A stretch of 64,000 nucleotides of DNA, from positions 16,644,480 through 16,708,479 of the forward strand of contig OY759218.1 of assembly GCA_963662175.1 (NCBI GenBank). The letters run 5' to 3'. Positions 23,301-35,300 of the stretch are shown one piece after another. The notes beneath the pieces are model-generated. The model made no database searches. It saw nothing but the letters and a program-made list of their open reading frames with translations, and was not told the origin of the DNA. Origin of the DNA: Aradus depressus (taxonomy: Eukaryota; Arthropoda; Insecta; Hemiptera; Aradidae). The position numbers were made by a program, and so were the translations under genes. How positions within the stretch are numbered: the first letter of the stretch is position 1; each line of letters starts with the position of its first letter.

Positions 23301-26300
23301 GGTGTGCTCCTTGAACACGAAAACTAAAAGTAAAAGTTCATAAAAATGTCCAATAGGTACTTATTTCCAGTTTTCCATCTCATAAATATTGTGATCGAAC
23401 AATAAATACACATAAGGGAAAAACTTGTGTTGCAGCATAATTGAAACTTTCCGGAACATCGTAATAATAACTCATTTGCTTATTTTTGTTCTAGAATACC
23501 CTGGCATAACACTGGACATATTTCCATCACTAAAAGTAAGGTCGTTAGACGTTGAGGGTGCCGGTAGCTCAGAAGCAGCTTGCTTGCTTATTGTGCTCAA
23601 GACCGCGGATTCAAAACTCGGCCAAGGACCTTAGGTTCATTATCTGTGAGGTAAAAAACCCGGAGCACGCCGTCCTTCAGATGGGAGGTAAAGCGGTGGT
23701 CCCGAGCCTATATGTCGGGTACTCGGTAAAGATCTATATAAGAGCAATATTTTTCTCGAAGGGTTAAAAATTGAGTTCAAAATCCAAAATTTTATAAAAG
23801 TTGGTAACTTTAATACATTTTTTATCCTTTATATATTTCATTAATACATTTTTCGTCGTTGTTTTTATCTTGAATGAATTATAATATATCTTGTTGGAAT
23901 TAAAATTGTCTAGAAAATTGAAATAAATGTGCATTAAAAGTCGTAAGAATCTAAGACAGGTTAAATCATTTTTGGCTTGATTCCAGAAATTCCGCCCTCA
24001 AAAGTTGATTTTTTATCATATTTACCGTTCTATTGAATTTAACTGAAATATGATAATAATATAACTACAAAATGATCTTTCGGTAAGAAACTTTTAGGTT
24101 AAGATGCTTCAATAGCTTAAATTTGTAACAATAAATAAAATTTGTGGTAAAAGAAAATAATATAGCAGTGTAAATCTTAAAAAATATAATATATAATATT
24201 TCAATATATGAAAACTTACATTATTGCAGAGATATTGTGAAATAATTCAAATGGACTTGGAAAAATAAAATAAAACTTGTTTATTTAAGATATTGTCTAA
24301 TTTCACTAACTATATATACATGGGAGTACTTTCGGTATTTCTACCATCCTCAGCCAAAAGCATAAGAGATAGTGTCTTTATTCGGAGCCCCTCGTCTTCA
24401 TTTGTAATATCCAAATATTGAGTTGGTCGGCCCTGGTCTCTAAGGACCCTTTCATTTTTTACTGTGGTCGGAGGCTGAGGGGCTGCTGATATTTACACCC
24501 TGAACTTTCCGCCCCTGGAAATGGGCTGTGTGATGTAAGGGAACCCCCTAGATCTGAGTACGGAAATTGAAAGAGAGTAAAATGTGATAAGAGGGGTTGA
24601 CCTCATTGGTCCCTAATATTTCATCGCTTTGATAACTGGCAGTCAAGTCCACCTTCAATACGTTTGGTAACAGAAATTTTGGGTAGGCAAACTTTAGGAC
24701 TCCCATAGGAGAGTCGGGCTCATGTCTACCAGAGCGCACTTTCGTCGCTCTGGAGACGAAAGAGCGCTCTGTTAGTCGGTGATATAACTTCGTAGTTAAA
24801 ACTCAGCCATGTGTCACAATAACTAACTTACACGTTGGGTTCCACAGTCAGGATATCCTTGAGCGCCGCTGATCCGCAGAACATTGGCAGTACCTCCGTT
24901 TCCTCTGTAGAAGCATCTGTCGTAGTAGCCGTAAGTATAAATGCGACCAATGAAAGGTTCTGGAGTCCTCAGAGTAAACTCCATCCCATCCTCACTGCAA
25001 ACCTGATTTACTGAATGTAAAATAACAAATTAAATATTAGATATTGTTCCTGATTCGGGAAGAATAGACAACAAACATTTGGTTTGAGTTGTCTTACCGT
25101 CCAAACAGTCGTTGGATGAGCGGCCGGCAGATCTTTCGTAGAAGTCGTAGTCACCAGTCGTTTCAAAGAAGGACGGGTTGTTTAAGTTCAAATCTCGGGT
25201 GTCATGATCACTTAGTTCACAATTTTCTTTTTGTTGTGTAAATGGATTCGCTGTTGGTGGAGAAGGTCTGAAAAAGAGGAATTTTCAATAAATAAGCATG
25301 ATAACGTTCGTTTTATCTTATTTCAAGATTTGAGTCGCCGATATACTAAATCAAATGAGGGGGGGGGGGGGGGGGGGGGGGGGGTAGAGCACTAGAAAGT
25401 TCACATATCGGGTTTCTTTGATACTTGGACTGTCAACAGTCATGACTAAGAAAAATTAAATGGTGCTCTCCTTCTTGCAGACCAAGTCTTTTGGCTTTTC
25501 AGTGACTCTTTTGTTTTTATGTTTAGAGATAAAGAGGCATATTGTTAAATGACTAACCTGAAGTTAAAAGACCTGCAAACAAATTCATGAGTCTCCAAAC
25601 AAGCCTTTTCGCATATACTGAGAGAAGGGACAGATAGAAATCTTCGAATGAACTGACGGCGAGCACGAAGCCTGATCCCAACTTGTTTGAAGCCCTCACC
25701 CTCATCGCATCGGGAAATGTAGGGCTTTCCTGGCTCGATGGGAGGCAGGTGAGGACTGAGGTACCCTGGACCTCCTCCAGCTCCGATATTGTTACCAACG
25801 AATCCACCTGCAATTTATACAAATTTTAATAGAAAATAAATTATATTTAATACTTTTCTATATTAGTGGTGTCCCAGATCTTAATGGCCAAACTGTGGGG
25901 ATCAATGGTACGGTTCGAAAGCAACAAAAAATGCCTCTTAGAAATTTTTCAAAAAGGGCTGCCTTCGGAGATATATGACATTTTGTGTTACTCGAACTCT
26001 GTCCTCTCTTTCTGTATTAAAACGCAATTAAGTTCAGAAATACTGCGGCTACGACAAAACTGATTACACTATTAGATACAGCATTAAATTGCCTATCAGA
26101 ATGTCATACATTCAATTTTCAGAGTATCTAAAGAATGCGACCAATATCAGTGCAACTATTTGAAAATTTCAAAACTTGAAATTTTGGAAAATTTTGCATG
26201 TTTTCTGGATTTATTTAAGGGATCCCTACAACACCTAAAATTTCACAAAAAATTCTTCATTTAATGGACTTTGCATTGGTAATATCAATATTCGAAAATA

Positions 26301-29300
26301 AAGTAGTGGTTCACTAGAAAATGTTGATTGAATTCTAGAAAACGTGGTTCAAATTGATATGTTTTTCGGGATTGAAGAAAATGATTTGCAACTCATTGGA
26401 AAATAAAACAACTTCTTTATTAAAAAAATAAAAGATAAATTTTAGACATGATGGCGGAAAATCCACGACTCAGCACACGGAGAGCAGCTCTGAAATTATG
26501 AGTTTCCCACAACGCTGTCCATAGAACATTACAACGAGACGGCCAATTTCCATTTCATGACACTCCAGTCCAATCTCTTCTTGAACGTGATTGGGCACCG
26601 CGCATTCACTTCTGTCAATGGTACCTCCAACAACTTGACAGGGATGCGCAGTTTGGGAGCTACATTCTGTGGTCAGACGAGTCGACATTTACGGTATATT
26701 TCAGATACTCTGAAAATTGAATGTATGGCATTCTGATAGGCAATTTAATGCTGTATCTAATAGTGTAATCAGTTTTGTCGTAGCCCCAGTATTTCTGAAC
26801 TTAATTGCGTTTCAATAAAGAAAGAGAGGACAGAGTTCGAGTAACACAAAATGTCATACATCTCCGAAGGCAGCCCTTTTTGAAAAATTTCTAAGAGGCA
26901 TTTTTTGTTGCTTTCGAACCGTACAATTGATCCCCACAGTTTGGCCATTAAGATCTGGGACACCCTGTATATATACTGCTCAACACTCGAAGTGGAACAC
27001 ATAAAAATTCGATAGTATACCTCGTTGTTTGTCATATTATCGAAGATTGAACTTATGTGAGCGTTCATATGTTGAAACACGAGGCCTCTTGAGGGAGAAA
27101 ACAAAGAAAAATTGGAAAAATTCTTTCTTTGTATCTTAGCAATGTGAAAGAATGTAAGTGCATGGACTTTTACTCTGTTGGTGTCCTGTTGTTATTTGCC
27201 AGATTAAGTCATATTGTATCATGGAATTTTTTTCTTTTGATCACTCTAATGTTTTCATCAGTGGATTAACAGTTTCTGAGTTGTTCTAACCAGTGGCTCT
27301 GTTCATAATGATCCGTTTAAGTTAGGAATCCCTTAATCAAGCGATGGGAATGCTAAACATCGGTGAATCCATGCTTGCAGTCGCAAATCGCTTCAATGTG
27401 TGTGCTAGTGTGATCCATCGAGCTAAGACAAGATTCCTGGATACTGGTAGTGTGCGATACAGGCATGGGGGAGGGGGTGGGCGGCTAACATCAGTAGCTC
27501 AAGACCGATTTTTAGTAATGCAAGCTCGTAGAAGGCGTACTGTTACAGTCAGAATCCTTCAAGCTGAGCTTAGACGTGCAACAGGTACATTGATTTCAAA
27601 GCAAACAATACGGAGGAGAATTCATGAGCGCATTTTGAGGTCCAGGGTAGCCAAGAATTTCCTCAGGCTAACTCGAGATCACAAGCTAAGGCGGCTGCAT
27701 TGGGCTCATGATCATGCAAACTGGACTCCTGACCAGTGGAACAACTGCATATTCTCCGATGAAACCCGACTACGTTTGCAGAGTTCAGATGGATGCAACA
27801 GAGTGTGGAGACACCCAAATGAGCGCAATGACGAGGCTAATATGGCCAGCGTAGAAGCTTAGGGGGTGGTTCCATTTCAGTCTGGGGCGGAATTTCTGCC
27901 TTTCAACCTATCCCGCTCGTGGTTTTTGGGAACACCAATATGACAGGCCAGATGTACTTGAACATGGTTCTTGAGCCTACTGTAATGCCTTTAGCTCATG
28001 AAATTGGAGCAAAATGCAATTATGCTGATGACAATGCTCGACCGCATCACTTCATAGCGGTCAACTACTTTTTTCGTGAGCAGTCAATTACGATTATGAT
28101 GTGGCCTGCACAATCAACAGACCTTAATCCAATTGAGAAAACTTGGGAACATCTCAAGAGGCAGATCAGGGCTTGTGGAGTTACCCCTGACAATTTTGAA
28201 GAGCTTCGACAGGCTGTTATTGAGGAATGGGAACGCATCCCACGGGAAGCAGTTTTGGACCTCATAAACAGCATGCCCAGGAGGTGCCAAGAAGTGATAA
28301 GACGAAGAGGAGGCCCCACGCACTACTGAAGACCACCAGCATACTAAACCAGTGGTATTTTTCAATTTTCTTTTCAGTTTCTAGAGTATTTTCATTTTTG
28401 TTAAAAGTAGGTAAATTTTGTTTTAAATCTTTTTTCAATGAAGTTGCTTCATTATTTCTTAAACTTGTAATTTTCCATTTGCCCATTTACTCTCTTGATT
28501 AAGGGAAACATTCTGGAGAGGAAACATACCTCATTAACCGGGGAATTAAAGAATCGTCAGATTTTTATGTGTTCCACTTCGAGTGTTGAGCAGTGTATAT
28601 AAGTACAAGGGACTTCAGTGAGCTACTATCCTCGGGGGGCCCTTGCGCTTTTGTTAAGTGGTTACTGTGGTCTTACTATACTGAGAGAAAGCTTTGGTGG
28701 TCGAGTAGTGTTACCCTCTTCAGAAGAAGCTTTAGTGATTAGTGGATACTGTGCCTGGCTATGATCTTGAGAGGGGAAATCGAAAGGTCAATGTTTAATA
28801 TAATATACAAACGTGACTCGTGACTATTTTGTAATCCTGATTTTTTAAATGACCAACCTAGTTATTAGGGCAACGCCGGATGAACCTGCTATTACTATAT
28901 TTTACTATAATCTAATAATAGAGTATATTACCATATGGCGGTTGTTCAGGAAGGGGTGGCTGAGCGGGGGGAGGGCCCCAGTACGCTGGCGCCTCTCCAG
29001 GAACTGGAAAGTGACCTCCACCTCCACCTCCTCCATAGAAACCACCAGCCCCAGGACTCCCTCCATAGGCAATAGCACCACCTGGAAATGTAGAAAAAAA
29101 TAACTAGCTGTGTTACACGTCGTTGACGGGTAGACACCAGTTTGGTGTTTAATATGTTAACAATTAATCGAATATTAAATATTTTAATTGAAAACTAATT
29201 GAATAATACCAGTAAATATAATAAAGGCTGTGGGAGATTTATTCTTCCACATCTCGCCTCTTTCGCCACTCAAAAATCCATTACCTCTTATTCAAGCAAA

Positions 29301-32300
29301 AAATTATTAGAATGAAAATGTCTTTCACATTGATTCGGTAACCTTTTCACTTAGAACGTAACTGAAAAATTATGAAATAACTGCTTCTGACTCCATTCAA
29401 TGATTTAAAATCATATGTATCCTAAACTAAAACCTATTCATGAATAGGCAGATACAAAATATGTTTGTATTATCTGTTATTAATATTTGGTTCCACATAT
29501 ATGTTTCAAGTTATCTAAATCTTAACATTGTTATTAATTTTATTTCTATTTTTTATTATTTACTTGTATTTGTACTTAATTATTTGTTATTTTTCCCGTA
29601 TTAGTCTAGTGACATTGTTTTATGTAAATTTAGAACTAGGTTTTGTTAAGAAATATTTCATGAGTTAGCTAACGGTACAGCCGGGGGACTCCCAAGTTTT
29701 AATAGCACCCTTTGACCTGAGATGTATTTGAAGGGTCGCTCTCTGCAAACTGACTTAGTTCATAACTAGACCTGACGATGGTATAAAGCCGAAACCGGTA
29801 GTTATATATGTATATATATCTTTAGTGGAATAGACAATATTTCAAAAATAAGTTTGTTTTATTTATTTATATGAGGTTTTGTTGAAATATGTTCAACTAA
29901 TTTGCTATAATAATGGAACAGACCCAAAGAGCGTGGTCCATGTTCAACCTGAAACGGATAGAAATATTTTTTTAATATACTCAATGTACAGGCAGCTACA
30001 CCCTTACATTTTTATTTATACAGATAAAACACATCAAACTACTAAGACTCCTCATCAACTGTTGCTGCATAGTGGGAGGACTGCTGACATCTCACAAACA
30101 AGACACGCAAAAAAAATGCAAAACACAAGAAGATAGCCCATCAGGCTGAACATATCCAACACTTTCAGGTTCACGAAACTACAATACAAAACGACCAGTA
30201 GATCCGAGTCCCAATAGTATCAATATAAGTTTGAATTTAATATTGCTTTTATCTTTCGTTGTTTCGAACGGAATGACAACCTGTAGATAGCCTGTCGCTT
30301 TTAATCAAAGCAGCTCAAGCGACAAAAAATGAAAATAAAATAAGATAAATCCGAAATCAACCTACAAAACCCTCTGACGTCAGAGCTTTAAGCACACGTA
30401 ATATTTTTTATGAATTTTTCATTATTATTTATCAGAGTATGCTTGTACCTCTTAAGGGGCCCTCACACTGGCAAAAATTTGAAGATGTCGGTTTTGTGCA
30501 AAAATATTGAGAGTGTGAGGACAAATATTGTGCAAAGAAGGGGTATTCAATAATTTGTGGGGCGTTCAAAAATTTTCTGAAAGTTTAGAAAATTTTTGCG
30601 GACCTGTCAATATTTTGTAGATTGAGAGCGCAGTGTGAGGAAATTTTGATAAAGTGTAGGTTCCAAGCTCAGTTCGCGAAGTAGGTTACGATGACCATGG
30701 GTCGGTCGCTTCTTCAAATAATTCCTGACCCACACTCTTTTCTTATTATTATTTAAAGACTCCTTCAACACTGCACACAATACAACTACGCTACTTTCAA
30801 CCTCCGGGTTTGCCCTGGGCAAAGAAACATATGCGGCTATGGCTGAGTACAACGAGATGCGCCGTGCTTCCATCACGAATGTTTAGACGACACTCAAATT
30901 TTGTGCAATATTTTTGTGTAGTGTGAGGGGTCCACGACCATTCAATATTTTGTACAAAAATAAGCTCAATATTTGTGCTCAAAATTTTGAGCGAAATTTT
31001 TGCCAGTGTGAGGACCCCTTTATTCTATACTCATTAACATTATCGTGCGAAAAGTCACACAGGTTTTTTTAATGATATTTACTGAGGAGAGCTGAATTAC
31101 CAAGATGGGGTGGTCTTCCTTGGCCATGGTAAGAGGTGTCCTGACCCAGAGGATCAGGTCTGTACTGAGGCCCTGCCCCCGGCACGTCTCCTTCCAAATA
31201 ATAGTCTGCAATTAGATGAATAAATAATAAATGATTGCTCGACTAGATTGAAAAAAATGTTCTAGAGAAGGGCCCTCATTATCCTTCATCCCTTTCATTT
31301 ATTCCTATATTAGAGCTTAAATGTTTACTCGTGATTATTATTTCATTAGTTCATTTCATTGATAATTCAACACAAAAATTAATAAATATATAATTGTCAC
31401 TATTATCTTATAGGCAGAAAAAAATATATAATTTAAAATTGTTGATATGAGATGATAATGTAACTTATACGAATGTTAAATTCTATCAATCATGAGCTTT
31501 GCTTTCAACGTGGAAAATAAAAAAAAATAAAAAATAGCAAGTAGGTACAAGAAAGGGATTCGTTGGTTTCATAATTAATTAACAATCACTAATAAATTAT
31601 TTTAGGTTCAAACAATTTTTCTCACGGAGGTGCATTTTAATCCCTAAAAATTAAAATTTGAACCAAAAAATTTGTGGAATTAATACATTCCTCGTGCTAT
31701 ATATTTCAATTTCAAAAAAATACTATACATTTTATTTGGAAAAACATAAAACACAAAAAAATATAGCCTAGGTTTCTTTTTATGTATCACTATTCAAACT
31801 TATCGCTGTTCTATAACCGGTTGGTTTATAGATGAATAACAAGTGAGACTTCAATAATGTACAAGGACTGGGGGAACAAACACCGCTGAGACTGATGATG
31901 ATGTCTGGTGACTAGTTAACTTAAATTAGTCAAAATCAATTTAGATTTAAAAAGACTAAACAGAGCCATAAAATCTGGGACAAAAAAGAAGATTGTACGA
32001 CTGTGACTTACTCATTAGATTTTCATAATAGTCATAATCTGCATCATATATTATTCTGTGGCCATCCCGTTGGTTAAATCGACTCAAGCGGCATATTCTG
32101 AACCTGTCGCTATAGACGGCGGAGCGACACTGGAAACTGGCCTGTCGCAGGCATTCGTCCAAACATTCGCTGAGGGATCTTCCGGTTATCTCTGAATGGA
32201 ATTCACCACCGAGCCTGCTGTTCCTGTAGCGTTGGAATGCTGTGTCTGGCCTCCTACCGTCAGCAAAAAGATGTGAAGTCCCGGAATTTTCTGGAAATTC

Positions 32301-35300
32301 ATTCCCTTTAACTGAAAAAAAAAAAATTATAACAATTTTTATTGATAATATGGTGGTCGAGTGCGGAACTATTATAAAAAGTTATCGATAGTTGAGTTAT
32401 ATATAATAGACCAGCTTGTAGATAGGTGATTGATGTTAATTATTCTTTGGTGTTCTTTTGTCTATTAAAAATATACTATCTTAATTGTGTTAATAAAATA
32501 AGTCTTAACGAGCATTAATATTTAGTAAATTAACAATTACTAAAGTGGTGACCCCGATATGGAGGACCTAAAAGAGCACATCACCGCCCTCGAGGCTCAA
32601 CTCGCCCAGCTCGGAACAACACAGACCCCAACCGTAAGTCATGTTACAATTAAAATTCCGCCTTTTTGGAAATCGGACGCTGATTTGTGGTTCCGACAAT
32701 TGGAGGCGCAATTCGAATTAGCACATATCACAAATCCTCAGACGAAATACAACCATTTACTATCAGGTCTTGATGGCGAGACCTTGAAAACAGTAGCTGA
32801 CATTCTCCGGTCCACTGATTCCCCACCTACTTATACTCTCGTTAAAGAGGCCATAATTAAACGTTGCACTGATAGTGATGAACAACGTATTGTCCGGTTT
32901 GGAGTTAGGAGACAGAAAACCTTCTCAACTTTTACAAGAAATGAGAGCTCTTAGCGGCTCTACCACCTCTGAGGACATCATTACACAATTGTGGATTCAA
33001 AGGTTGCCCATCGCCACGCAAGCGATCTTATCAGCGACGGCGCGAGAATTGAACAAAATGGGTGACATAGCAGACAAAATAGCCGACGTCAGCCGAACCC
33101 CCCTAGTCTGTGCCGTGTCCGGTAGCAACCAACATACATGTTCCGATCTTAAACTGGAAGTCGAATCTCTGAGAGATGAGATGCGCAACATGTCCTCCCA
33201 ATTTCGATACAGACACCGTTCACCCACACCGAGCAGGGTTAGGTCCAAAGAACGACAGCGCGCACGCCCGAGTGCCTCACCTCGTCGCTCCGATTACAAC
33301 AATGACTCTGACGAATGCTGGTATCATCTGAATTTTGGCAACAGAGCAAGAAAATGCCGATCCCCATGCTCTTTCAACACAAAAAACTAGTCCCAGTGCA
33401 GACATCAGCGGCGTGCTCCTGCCACTGTAAGACTAGCCGCCTTTTCTTAACAGATAAAGATACCAAAGTTCCTTTTCTAGTCGACACAGGAGCAGACGTG
33501 TCTATAGTCCCTCCAAGGTTTGGCGATAAAAATCAAAACCCTATAAAACATCTACATGCAGCTAACAACTCACGCATAGCTGTTTACGGACAGCGCAAAA
33601 TAGAATTAGATTTCGGTCTCTCTAAAAAATTTCACTTTTCTTTCCTCATAGCCGATGTCTCCAAACCTATTATCGGATCAGATTTCATCATCCATTTCAA
33701 CCTTTTAGTGGATTTACCTGGTCAACGGATTATCGATAGAAATTCATTTCTTCCTTTAAAAACATCGGTTTTTCTTTGCGACTCCGATCATACCGGTACC
33801 ACTGGACACTCCGCCTATTCTACAAGAGGTTTCAAAGGTTAAACATTCGACACAACATCGTATCGAAACAAAAGGGAACCCTGTGAGTTCTAAACCTCGC
33901 AGACTGGGACCGGACCAATTAGAGACAGCCAAAAAGGTGTTCGAGACTATGGAGTCGTTAGGCCTCTGTCGTCCTTCGAACAGTTCGTGGGCTAGCCCAC
34001 TACACATGGTACAAAAAAAGAATGGTGAATGGCGTCCTTGCGGGGATTACCGCCTCCTTAATTCCATCACGGTACCTGATAAATACCCGCTGCCGAACAT
34101 TCAGGACGCGTCAAATTGGTTACACAAGAAAAAAATATTTTCTACAATCGACCTAGTCTGAGCGTATCAACAAATACCCATGGCACCGGAACATGTTGAG
34201 AAAACCGCAATAAGTACCCCCTTCGGACTGTACGAATTTCTTTTCATGCCATTCGGGCTGCGAAACGCGGCACAGACATTTCAACGCTTCATCCATAAAG
34301 CTCTTCAGAGGCTTCCCTTCTGCTTCGTATATTTGGATGATATTCTAGTTGCTTCCGACACCCTAGAAGAACATTATGGATTCCTTGAAATAGTTTTTGC
34401 ACGTTTAAGAGATTGCGGCGTCAGCTTGAATCCAACTAAATGCGTTTTCTGCAAACCTTCAGTTTCCTTTTTGGGCCATGAAATTTCCGAGTTCGGTAGC
34501 AAACCAATCGATAGTAAGCTCAAGGCCATCAACGACTTCCCACGACCCAAAACAGTATCTCAACTTCGCAGATTTTTGGGCATGGTAAACTTTTACCGTA
34601 GGTTTTTACCGCATGCTGCTCACATTCAAGCTCCGCTGAACGCAGTCACCGGACCAAAACACTCCATCATCACCTGGACAACCGCATTAGTGACTGCCTT
34701 TCATGACACCAAAAAAGCGCTGAGCCGTGTGGTAACTGTTCATCATCCAAATCCGCTAGGCGCTCTCCACTTACATACGGATGCTTCCGAAAAAGCCATA
34801 GGTGGTGTTTTACACCAACTAGTTAGAGGCGTTTTACAACCGCTCGGTTTTTTCTCACGGAAGCTATCGCCTGCGGAAACGCTTTATTCAACTTATGATA
34901 GGGAGTTACTGGCTATATATTGTGCTATCAAACATTTTAAATACATGTTGGAGGGACGAACTTTGGTGTGTTACAGCGACCACAAACCGCTTACGTACGC
35001 TCTGCATCAAAAGTCGGACAAGGCAAGCCCCAGACAAGCACGCCAACTCTCCTACATCTCGGAATTCACGTGCGACATACGTCATATTTCAGGGAACAGA
35101 AACGTAGTGGCAGACACTCTATCCAGGATAGAGTCTATATCACAACGCATTCCTACACACGTCGAACTCGCAATTGCACAACATGGCGATATAGAATTGA
35201 CTTATCTCCTCCAAAGTGTCCAGTCGCCCAACCTGACACCTGTTGCTCTCAGCCCGTCATTAGTTCTATATTGCGTCATCCTTAATGACAACCGTCGCCC

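Noticed and set aside
25553..25822. 89-codon minus frame over ZP exon 10
   Set aside because: Wrong frame; the phase-consistent frame has the Apple-like Cys pattern.
26769..27104. 111-codon minus frame, and its twin at 25866-26063 on the plus strand
   Set aside because: Both are the same foldback arm read on each strand; no protein similarity apart from each other.
31020..31211. Minus-strand frame of 63 codons over ZP exon 8
   Set aside because: Wrong frame; phase from the neighbouring exons gives the Tyr/Gly/Pro reading instead.
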